In this document: piece after piece, positions 7,729 to 17,500 of the stretch
How positions within the stretch are numbered: the first letter of the stretch is position 1
Layout: each line of letters opens with the position of its first letter
From: Alphaproteobacteria bacterium
GTDB taxonomy: Bacteria; Pseudomonadota; Alphaproteobacteria; Reyranellales; Reyranellaceae
Assembly: GCA_026126245.1 (NCBI GenBank)
Contig: JAHCJT010000004.1
Span: forward strand, 1-41,196
Direction of reading: 5' to 3'
DNA: 41,196 nt
Translations under genes and position numbers: made by a program
Notes under the pieces: generated by a model
Told to the model about the DNA's origin: nothing
Database searches by the model: none
The model's input: the letters and a program-made list of their open reading frames with translations, nothing else

Positions 7729-9788
7729 CTATCCCAGCGCCGTGCGAATCGACACCAGCGACAGGGCGGGATGGAAATAGGGATCGTCGCGCAGCCGCGC
7801 GCCCCATCGGCTTCGGAAGAAGGTACGCTCGGGTTCATATTTCGGGCTCAGCGCCTGCGATCGGCCGCGCGAGGCCGATTCATGGTGGATGAGGACGCTC
7901 TGCGGCGTGAAGATCGTGCGCCAGCCGCGGGCGTCGAGACGCAGGCAAAGATCGATATCGTTCAGTTCGACGGGCAAGTGCTCGGCGTCGAAGCCGCCAA
8001 TGGCGTCGAATTTCTTCTTTTGCACGACCAGGCAGGCGCCGGTGACCGCCGACACTTCATGGGGCACTGTCAGACGGGCGAGATAGCCGGGCTCGCCGCG
8101 CCGCGCGCCGCGATCGATATGTCCGGTCGACCCGGCGAGACCGACGACGACTCCGCCGTGCTGCAGGCGGCCGGAGGGGTAGAGAAGCTTGGCACCAACC
8201 GCGCCGACATCTGGCTGCGCGGCCCACGACAGGAGCGGTTGCAGCCATTGCCGGTCGACGATCTCAATGTCGTTGTTGAGGAAGACGACCACTGGCGCCC
8301 GCGCCGCGTGCGCTCCTTCATTGCACAAGAAGGAAAAATTGAAGGGGCCAGGCCGGTGAAGCACCCGAACACGATGATCGCCCGCCAGCGAGTCGTACAA
8401 AGCGAGGGTTTCGCTGTCGGTGCTGCCGTTGTCGACAATGACGACCTCGAAATCGGCGGGCGTGGTCGCCTCCCGCAGGCCGCGCAGGCAGGTTGCGAGC
8501 AGACGCGGCCGATCCTTGCTGGGGATCACCATCGTCGCGCAGGGACGACCCGCCATCTCCCCGGTGACCTCGGGCGGCGCCGGTGACAGGGACGCCGTTG
8601 GTTCGGTGCGGCGGGGCTGGCTGGACCGCGTCACGAGGACGCGGCGGATGTGCATGATGTCTTCTGCCGCGGCAGACGCCAGCGCATCACAGAGGCGCCG
8701 TTCGCGGGCCAGATCACCAAGGGAAACGGCGCCCAGTTGCGCCAGGCATCGGCCGCGCACGAACAGCGCCGATGTCGCATAGTCGGTGGCGGTGGCGAAT
8801 GCCGGGCTCCAGGCGGGGTAGAGGCGCGGATCGGCGTATCGACCGGCACCATCGAGGGCATCCTGATCGCCGTAGAAAAACAACGTCCGCGGTCGAGCGG
8901 CGGCATGTTCCGCCACAACGGCCGGCGCGTAGAACGGCAAGACGCAGCCGACCTCCAGCAAACAGAACAGATCGTCGGCTGATGCCGTGTCGCACACTGT
9001 GGCGACGCCGTCGTCGGAGCTACGGAGATGCAGGCGACCGGGGGCGGCGTCGGCAGACAATGCCTCTCCCAGGGCCACAGCATCCGGTGAGACGACCCAC
9101 AACGACCAATTCGGATAGACTTGGGCTTCCAGCTGCGCAAGGAGGCGGCGGAGCCACGCGACATTGCCGATGCTCGCGAAGACCACGAAGTGAATGCGCG
9201 GCCCGCGTGACCAATCCGAGCGTGGCGCGTCCAGCGAGGCGCAGTCCATGTCGCGCAAGCGCTGACGGCGCCACGCGTGATATCGCCGCAGTGGTGTGCT
9301 GCCGACTGCCAGCGTCAGAAGCCGACGCGCCTCGCTGCGATCGCCGGTACAGAATGCGCCAATGGCCAAGCGTGCGGCGCGAATCACATGACCAAGCGCG
9401 CGCGACGATGCCGCCGGAAGACAGCGGCTGGCAGCTGTCGAGGGCGAAGCCGAACGGGCCCGCGGTATTGACTGGCGATACCCGGATCTCCCGCGTCGTC
9501 TCGGGCACATAGCCCGACCATATTGCCCGGCCGAACAGCGGCGCCGCTATGGTCTGGTCGTGGTAGGCCGTCCAACACAGCACGAACTGAAGTGGCAATG
9601 AACTGGAAGACGTCGCGCGAGCTGGCACTGTAGACCAGGGTCAACCAGCGGCCGGCCGGAGGTGTGTCAGCGAAACGAAGCCGCAGCCACGGTGCCTCGG
9701 TGCGCGCGATGAACCGGGCACCGTCGCGATCCACGTTGTCGGCCGGCTCCAGTCGCACGCCGGGAGGGTCAGGCTGTTTGTTTGTCAT
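7729..9788 (-). pseudogene. two-domain GT2 glycosyltransferase with two frameshifts in its N-terminal part
   Basis: The uninterrupted 3' part (7729-9510) encodes a degenerate first glycosyltransferase-like domain (IHFVVFASIGNVAWL onward). It is followed by a complete GT2 domain: ATMVIPSKDRPRLLATCL, VVIVDNGSTD, a DXD-type FLNNDIEIVD, and ELNDIDLCLRL. Homologous-looking sequence continues upstream in other frames. ATG 9788 (MTNKQPDPPGVRLE) reads to WLTLVYSASSRDV near 9615. It resumes one frame over as LPLQFVLCWTAYHD through IWSGYVPETTREIRVSP, a beta-rich domain often found at the start of such transferases. It shifts again near 9396-9404, a GC dinucleotide run, into RALGHVIRAARLAIG. A repaired gene would encode about 686 residues. 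The defect may be real, phase-variable or an indel error. The donor and acceptor sugars are unknown. Confidence 0.8.
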
Positions 9789-10006
9789 GCCCGCTCGGAC
9801 AAGTGCCGGCCTTCTGTCCCTCACGCTATGACCTGACGCTCAACCTCGACGATCATCGAGGCGTTGTCAAAAAAACGTCGTGCTGCAGCCGGGCTCAAGC
9901 GCGCGATGCCGTATGCCGCCGGTCTGTCATGGTGACGTCACCGGACAAGCGTCGGCCTCGGCCATCACTTGCAATTCCGCCACCGCCGTCTAAACCGCTA
10001 CCCTGT

Positions 10007-11356
10007 ATGATGATGCCGAAACACCAGTCCGACATGCCGGCAGGTCGGCTCCTGGACCTGTCGCGGATGCTGTCGCGGCTGCGTCGCAGGGCACCGACGG
10101 GAATCGACCGTGTCGAGCTCGCCTATGCCCGACACTATCTCGACAGGTCGGCAGCGCATGACGTGCGGTTCCTGCTGACAAGCCCCATCAACAGCGGATT
10201 GATCACCCGCCGGCTGGCGTCGCGGATCGTGCGGCTGGCGGTACAGCGATGGTCGGCATCGTCCGGGGTGGCGAGCGACGACGCGGCCTTCGTCGACCTC
10301 AGCCGGCTGCTGCAAACGCCGCTAGGCAAGGACCGGACGCACGCCGTCATCAACGCCGCGCCGCGCCACGATACGCATGATCTTCAGGCAGCCGCGCTAC
10401 AATCGGCTGCCTATGTCCAGACGACGTTGCGCGCCGCGTTCAATCCATGGATGAACAGGCTGCCCCGCGGGTCGCATTGGTACCTGCATGTCTCCCATGT
10501 GAACCTGCATGAACCGCGACGCCTGTCGTGGTTTGGTGTCTCTGGGCTACCCGGCATGTTTCTGGTGCATGATCTGATTCCGGTCAGCTATCCCGAGTAC
10601 TTTCGTCCCGAAGAGGATAGGCGGCATCGACGCCGGATCGAGACCATCTCGCGGCTGGCGGATGTTGTCGTCTTCAACTCGAAGGTCACGCAGTCGGCAT
10701 GGCAGGCATATCTCGATTCGAACGGCCTGCCCCAACCGCGGGGCGAAGTCGTGCCTCTGGGAATCGAAAGCGTTTTCCAGACGGGCCGCAGCGGCCCTTC
10801 GATTGTCTCCGAGGTGCCGTATTTCGTCGTCGTCGGCACGATCGAGGCGCGCAAGAATTTGGCCTTCCTGCTTCAGGTGTGGAAGCAATGGAGCGGGGAC
10901 GGACGGCGGGCGCGCGCGCGCCTGGTCGTCGTCGGCCGTCGCGGCTGGGAAAGCGAGAATGCTTGCGACTTGCTGGATCGCAGCGTCGCGCTCGCGCCCA
11001 CGGTCGTGGAGATCGCCGAACTTGGCGATGCCGGCCTGGCCGTCTTGCTGCGCGGGGCGCGCGCGCTGCTGGCGCCGTCTCTCGTCGAAGGTTTCGGTCT
11101 GCCGATCGTCGAAGCGCTCGCGCTGGGCGTTCCCGTCATTGCCTCCGATGTCGAGGCGCATCGCGAGGTGGGCGGCACATTCGTGGAGTATGTCGATCCG
11201 ATCGATGGACCTGGCTGGATGGCCATGCTCGATGCCTATCTCGAGCCAGCATCCCCGCGTCGCGAGATCATGCGCACACGCGCTACAAAATTCCGCCCCA
11301 ATACGTGGGCAGACCATATCGATGCCGTCGAGGCAATCCTTGCGCACCCCGCGTGA
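10007..11356 (+). CDS. GT4-family glycosyltransferase
   Basis: Taking ATG 10007 (MMMPKHQSDMPAGRLLDLS) gives 449 residues. The open frame extends upstream to 9782 without conserved sequence, and ATG 10034 is also possible. The GT-B fold is recognisable: FLVHDLIPVSYPEYF in the N-terminal lobe, VVFNSKVTQSAW, VVVGTIEARKNLAFLL at the lobe junction, and the C-terminal donor site ALLAPSLVEGFGLPIVEALALGVPVIASD with the E-x7-E motif. It resembles mannosyl- or rhamnosyltransferases of O-antigen and capsule clusters. The protein probably adds one sugar to the polysaccharide repeat on the cytoplasmic face. It is divergent from the GT2 gene; the 218-base gap holds a small inverted repeat, CCTCGA (9844-9849) with TCGAGG (9856-9861). 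Confidence 0.9.
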   Translation: MMMPKHQSDMPAGRLLDLSRMLSRLRRRAPTGIDRVELAYARHYLDRSAAHDVRFLLTSPINSGLITRRLASRIVRLAVQRWSASSGVASDDAAFVDLSRLLQTPLGKDRTHAVINAAPRHDTHDLQAAALQSAAYVQTTLRAAFNPWMNRLPRGSHWYLHVSHVNLHEPRRLSWFGVSGLPGMFLVHDLIPVSYPEYFRPEEDRRHRRRIETISRLADVVVFNSKVTQSAWQAYLDSNGLPQPRGEVVPLGIESVFQTGRSGPSIVSEVPYFVVVGTIEARKNLAFLLQVWKQWSGDGRRARARLVVVGRRGWESENACDLLDRSVALAPTVVEIAELGDAGLAVLLRGARALLAPSLVEGFGLPIVEALALGVPVIASDVEAHREVGGTFVEYVDPIDGPGWMAMLDAYLEPASPRREIMRTRATKFRPNTWADHIDAVEAILAHPA

Positions 11357-11386
11357 GGGCGGCCCGCCATCAGGTCTATGGGAATC

Positions 11387-11412
11387 TAGTACGTACTATG
11401 CCTGTGCATAGT
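11387..11412. promoter_or_regulatory. compound palindrome upstream of rkpA-like PKS
   Basis: The 214-base gap before the PKS gene is less GC-rich than its surroundings. It contains a perfect 12-base palindrome, TAGTACGTACTA (11387-11398). This overlaps a second perfect inverted repeat, ACTATGC (11395-11401), CTGT loop, GCATAGT (11406-11412). No T-run follows, which argues against a terminator for the GT4 gene, though the site is only 31 bases after its stop. Symmetry and position suggest a dimeric regulator site for the PKS operon. The regulator is unknown. Confidence 0.4.
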
Positions 11413-11561
11413 CAAGTGGACGCGAGAAGCTCTCTTGGGAATTTCTCCTCGTCAGACTGACATAAGGCATGACGGCTGGTATGAAATTTGTTTAGGTGGT
11501 TAGAGCTCAACTACCGCTGGCCCCCGCCCAGTCCGGACTAACCGCTGTGACAACGAGAAAT

Positions 11562-11573
11562 GGAGCAGGTGTG
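11562..11573 (+). promoter_or_regulatory. ribosome binding site and GTG start of rkpA-like PKS
   Basis: GGAG at 11562-11565 lies five bases before GTG 11571. The longer in-frame reading from GTG 11496, and the GTG at 11547, have no comparable Shine-Dalgarno sequence, and the extra residues do not look conserved. This supports GTG 11571 as the initiation codon. Confidence 0.5.
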
Positions 11574-14500
11574 ACTCCACGGGTCAGCAGAAAATCAAAG
11601 CGACGCGAGGTTGCCGTCGTCGGGTATGCGGTGAGGTTGCCCGGCGCCCGGAACCGGCAGGGTTTCTGGCAACTGCTCGCCGATGAGCGCTGCGCCGTCA
11701 GCAAGATTCCGCCGGACCGGTTTCCGACCGAGTCGTTCTATCATCCCAAGGCGCGAACCGACGTGCCCGGCCGCAGCTACACGTTTGCCGCCGGCGTGCT
11801 TGACGACGTGTGGTCGTTCGACCCGACCGTATTCGGGATCAGTCCGCGCGAGGCGGCCCAGATGGATCCGCAGCAGCGGCACCTTCTGGAAGTGACCTAC
11901 GAGGCTTTCGAGCATGCCGGGCTGCGCCCGTCGCAACTCGCCGGCAGCCAGACCGGCGTCTACGTCGGCGCCTCGTCGTCGGACTACGCGACCCGCTTCA
12001 TGTTCGATCCGGCGGCGGTCGACGTCCATATGATGACGGGCAACACGCTCAGCATCATCTCGAACCGGCTCTCCTACTGCTTCGATCTGCGGGGTCCCAG
12101 TTTCACCGTGGATACCGCGTGCTCGTCGTCGCTGGTCGCCATGCACGTGGCGCTGGAAGCGATCCGTGAAGGCAAGATCGACACCGCCGTCGTCGGCGGG
12201 GTCAACATGCTGCTGTCGCCGTTCTCGTTCGTTGGCTTCGCGCGCGCCTCGATGCTGTCGCCGACCGGCCTGTGCAAGGCGTTCGACGCCTCGGGCGACG
12301 GTTACGTGCGCGGCGAGGGGGCTGTGGCCGTGGTGCTGCGCGCCGCCGACGTGGCGCAGCGAAACGGCAATCCGATCCACGCCGTGGTTGTCGGGTCGGG
12401 CATCAACCAGGACGGCCGCACGTCAGGTTTGTCATTGCCGTCGTGGGAGGCGCAGGCGGCGCTGCTCGAACGCGTCTATCGCGAGTTCGACGTGGCGCCC
12501 GACGCGCTCGCCTTTGTCGAGGCCCACGGTACCGGGACACGGGTCGGCGATCCGGCCGAAGCCGAGTCACTGGGTACGGTTTTGGGCCAGCGTCGCAAGG
12601 CGCCGCTGCCGATAGGCTCCGTGAAGACCAATATCGGTCATCTCGAGCCGGCCTCCGGTCTTGCCGGATTCGTCAAGTCGGTCATGGCGCTGGAACACGA
12701 TCTGCTGCCGGCCTCGCTGCATTTCCGCGAGCCCAATCCCGATATCCGCTTCGACGAACTGAACCTCAGGGTTGCGGCGCAGCCGCTGAAGCTGCCCAAG
12801 GGACGAGGACTTCGGCATGCCGGCGTCAACTCGTTCGGCTTTGGCGGCGCCAATGCCCACGTTGTTCTGCGCGAGGCCAGTCGGACGCAGGCGCGCGCCG
12901 CTCCCAAGACGAACGGCGCGGCGTCGCCGCCGCTCATTCTCTCGGCCCACAGCGCCGACGCCCTGAAGGCGCTCGCCGAGCAGTACGGCGACACGCTGCG
13001 GCAGCCGGGTATCACCGCGGCGTCGGTGGCCAATGCGGCAGCGCACACGCGCGATCTGCTGCCGGAGCGGCTGGTGGTCGTGGGCGGCAGGCTCGATGCC
13101 GCCCTCGCGGCGCATGTCAGCGGCGAAACGTCGCCGTCGATGTGGCGCGGCAAGGCCCTGGGCAACAGCATCGACGCCGCCTTCGTGTTTGCCGGCAACG
13201 GCGCGCAGTGGACTGGCATGGGGCTGTCGGCCTACCAAGCCAATGCGGCGTTCCGCGATGCGCTCCAGCGCTTCGACGCGCGCTTCACGGCGGTGGCCGG
13301 CTGGTCCGCGATCGAGGCGTTGCAGTCGCCGAACCTGGCTGTGGAAATCCGGCGCGCCAGCCGGGTCCAGCCCCTGCTGCTGGGGCTGCAGGTCGCCACG
13401 GTGGAGGCCCTTGCGGTCTACGGCCTCGAGCCGGCAATGGCGATGGGCCACAGCGTCGGTGAAATTGCCGCCGCCTGGTGCGCCGGTGGGCTTGATCTGG
13501 ACAGCGCCATCCGGGTCGTGCTGTCGCGCAGTCGCCGGCAGGAGGTCACGCGTCACCAAGGCGGCATGGCCGCGGTGCTGGTGTCGGCCTCGGAGATGGC
13601 GGCCCTGCTCGAGCGCGACGCGTTCGAGGGATTGGAAATTGCCGCGATCAACAGTGCGCGCAGCGTGACGGTGGCCGGCCCGACGCCGGCGCTCGACAGC
13701 TTCATCGCCTACGCCGAGCAGGAACGCTGGGGCGTGCGGCGGCTGGACATCGACTATCCCTACCACTGTGCACTGGTGGATCCGATCGAGCCGCGGCTCC
13801 TGGAAGACCTGGCCGACGTCAAGCCCGGCGCGACCCGCATTGCGTTGATCTCGACGGTGACCGGCGAGGAAATCGAGGGCGAAGCACTGGATGCCCGCTA
13901 TTGGTGGCAGAACGTGCGGCGCCCGGTGTCGTTCGAAGCGGGGATGCGCAGCCTGTGCCAGCGCGGCGCGCAGATCTTCGTCGAGGTCGGGCCGCGGCAG
14001 GTTCTGGGTGGTTATCTTAACGACGCGCTGCGACGCCAGAGCATCCAGGGCGCCGTCATCGACACGCTGGGACGAGACAGCGGCGAGCACGGGGACGAGA
14101 TCCGTGCCGCGGTCGCCCGCGTCCTGGTGGCCGGCGGTCGAGTCGATCTCGACCGCTTTGTCGGTCCGTGCGTGCGGCCGGCGGCCGAGCTGCCGGGCTA
14201 TGCGTGGCAGCGGCGCGTGATCGGCTTCCCCGAGACGCGCGAAGCGTTCGGCGCCTATGCGCCGCCGCCGCATCCGCTCCTGGGCTCGGCGCTTCGGCCG
14301 GACGCCGGCGACTGGTTTGCATCGATTGATCCTCAGCTGTTCCCCTGGCTTGAGGACCACCGGGTCGAGGACACGGCCGTCTTTCCGGCGGCCGGTTTCG
14401 TCGAGATCGCCCTGGCGGCGGCTCGACAGAAATTCGGGAGCGGCGCGCTGGAAGTCCGCGACCTCGAGATCCTGCAACCCCTGGTCTTCGACGGCGTGCG

Positions 14501-17500
14501 CTCCTTCGAACTGATGACGCGGATTTCGCACGATACGAACGTGCTGGAAATCCGGTCGCGGCCCCGACCGGGCGGTGACGAATGGTCGCTGCACGTGCAG
14601 GCGTCGATCGCGCAAGCGCCGGCCGCCGATGCGATCGTCCCGCCTCTGGCAGGCGAGGTCAGCGCCGTGTTCGACGCCGATCAGGTGTACCGCCTCGCGC
14701 AACGCCGCGGGCTGATGTACGGGCCGGCCTTTCGCAAGGCGGGGGCGGTTGAGGTCATCGGCGACCGGACGGCGCACATGGCGTTCGTGACGGCAGAGCC
14801 GGTCGCGGACCACCTCATTCTGGATCCGACAGTGCTCGACGCCGCGTTCCACGTGTCGTTTCCGCTGGCGGAAATGGACGCCGATCTGCCGCCGGATGCG
14901 CGCTTCCTGCCGATCCGCGTCGGCTCCATTCGCGTGTTCCGGCCCGGCGCCAGGGTCAGCCGCGGCCAGTGCCGCATCACGATGGCGACAAGCCGGTCGC
15001 GCGTGGCGGATTTCGTGCTGTTCGATGGTGACGGCAATGTTGTCGCGCAGGCGGTGCAGGTCCGGTTCCGCACGGCGCCGCGCGCGGCGCGGGAAACCAT
15101 GGACAGCCTGGCGTACAAGACCGGTTTCGTACGCCTGCACGCGCCGTCCCAGGCATCGGGAATGGCGGCGGCATGCGGCGCCGGTGCCGCCGACGTGTTG
15201 GCGCACGCCGCGCTCGCCTCGGGTGGCGTCGAAGAGGCGCGCGACGTGTCTCTGGTGCTCGACGCGGCGGCGCGGGTTGCAGCCTACGCGGCGATCAAGG
15301 ACATCCTTGCCACGGCGCCGGCGAGCCGAATGCCGGAACTCGTGGCGGCTGGACACGTGGCCATGTCGTCCTGGCCGCTGGCATCGCGCTTGCTTCAGGC
15401 GCTGTCCGAAGACGGTGTCGCGACGGAAAGCGATCAGGGCTGGCGGTTGTCGAACGCGCCCGATCTGCCGACCATCGGCGAACTGGTCGACGTGTTGCTG
15501 ACGCGCTATCCGGCGTGGGTCGCCGAAGCCACCTGCCTGGCACGCCTGCCCGAAATCCTTCCGGGGTTGCTGCGCGAGGGACTGGACCAGGGCATCGGCC
15601 TGGGCAATGCGGTGCGCGAGCACCTGGAGAGCGGGTCGCCCGCGGTCCTGCGGCTGAGCGACATGGCGCAGCGCGCCGCGCTGGACATCGTCGCGAAGTG
15701 GCCGCAGACGAGCCCGCTGTCCATCCTGGTTGTCGGTGTGCTCAATCTGCCGATGGCCACGCGGCTTGCGCCCGTCGTGGCGGCCATCAACGGGCGGGTC
15801 GTCGTCACGGATCTGGACGATGAGTCGCTGAAAGCCGCTTCCCTGGGGGTATCCGACGCCGCCGCACGCGGCCTGCAGCTCGTCGAATGGAACGAGGCGA
15901 TCGACGGGCGTGGTGGCTATGATCTGGTAGTCTGCGCGCGGACCCTGCACAGGGTGGCTGTCTCGCCGGGGCGACTTGACCTGCTGGCGCGCGCGATCAG
16001 AAAAGGCGGCGCCCTGATCGCCGCCGAACCGGCGCCCAGCCTGTTTGCCGACCTCGTCTATGGGAATGTCCCGTCGTGGTGGGCGGGCTCGGTCAACCCC
16101 GACTTCCCGGTGGGCGCGATCCTGTCCGGTCGCGACTGGCAACAGGCGCTGGAATCGGCGGGATTGCAGGCGGTCACGGTTCAGTCTGCGGGCGGAGAGG
16201 CGGCGGCGGGATTGCTGCTCACTGCCGTCGCCAGCGGCCGCGCCGAAACGACGCCGATCATCAGCGATCTCAGCGCGCGATCGATGATCCTGGTCGCCGA
16301 TTCCACCACCGACAGCCATGTGCTGGCCGATCTGCTGCAGCCCCGTCTGGCAACCGCGGGGCGGGTGGTTCCGCTGCGCGCCAGCGGCGGCACGCACGTC
16401 CAGCGCGGCTCGCGGCGAGTGAGGCTCGTGGACTTGCAGGAAGCCGAGGCCGCGGCCGGCGCGATCGCCGATCAGGTCACGCTCGGCGCTATTACCGACG
16501 TGATTTTCGTGGCCGTCAGCCGCGCCGCGGCCGACGATCCCGTGGCACGGCTGTCGCGCCAGTCGATGACGGTCATCAACCTGGCGAAGGCGCTCGCGGG
16601 CACCAGCACGGTCCGTCTGTGGATTGTCTGCTCAGGCGCCCTGAACGGCGTGGTGGACGGGCAGGCGCCGAACCCGGTGCAATGCGGGCTCTGGGCGATG
16701 GCGCGGGTCATCCAGAACGAGTTCGCCGACATCGACGTGCGCTGCGTCGACGTCGATCCCTCTCTGGCATCCGATGCCGCCGCCAGTCGCGTCGCCGAGG
16801 TGGTGGCCGAACCGGGCGAGGAGCGGGAATTGAGGCTCGACGCCCATGGGCGGTCGGCGCCGCGCCTGCTGCGTGGCGGCATCCTGCCGGAGCCGCGAAC
16901 GGGGCCGGTCGGCGAAAATGGCGTGATGCGCCTTGCGTTCGACCGCGCGGGGCAGTCCGACGGCTTTGTCTGGCGATCGCTCCCGCGCCGGCCGCCACAA
17001 GCCGGCGAGGTCGAGATCGACGTGGCGGCGACCGGTCTGAATTTCCGCGACGTCATGTGGAGCCTGGGGTTGCTGCCGGACGAGGCGCTGGAGAACGGGT
17101 TTACGGGCCCGGCCATCGGCATGGAGTGCGCCGGCGTCGTGCGTGCCGTCGGATCGGGGGTGGATAACCTGCGGATTGGCGATCGGGTCGTGGCGTTTGC
17201 CGGCAATGCCTTCGCCAGTCGGGTGACGGTCGGCCGCCAGACGGTTGCACGCATTCCCGACGGTGTCTCGTCCGAGGCGGCGGCGACCCTGCCGGTCGCC
17301 TTCCTGACGGCGTACTACGCGCTGGTGCACCTCGCCCGCCTGGAGGCCGGCGAAACCGTGCTCATTCACGGGGGCGCCGGCGGCGTTGGCCTGGCGGCGC
17401 TGCAGATCGCCAAGTTGCGCGGCGCCAAGGTGATCGCGACCGCGGGCTCGCCGGACCGCCGCGCTCTGCTGCGCGAGCTGGGCGCCGACCATGTCTTCGA

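Noticed and set aside
9396-9404. Programmed ribosomal frameshift signal in the GT2 gene
   Set aside because: A GC dinucleotide run is not a known slippery heptamer, no downstream structure was identified, and a second shift lies nearby. Indel or decay is simpler.
11387-11412. Intrinsic terminator for the GT4 gene
   Set aside because: Short, AT-containing stems without a following T-run; the symmetry looks more like protein-binding sites.
12567-16397. 1276-codon open frame antisense to the PKS gene
   Set aside because: Arg/His/Gln-rich translation with no domain. GC-rich codon bias on the plus strand keeps the antisense frame open, and the plus-strand PKS is unambiguous.
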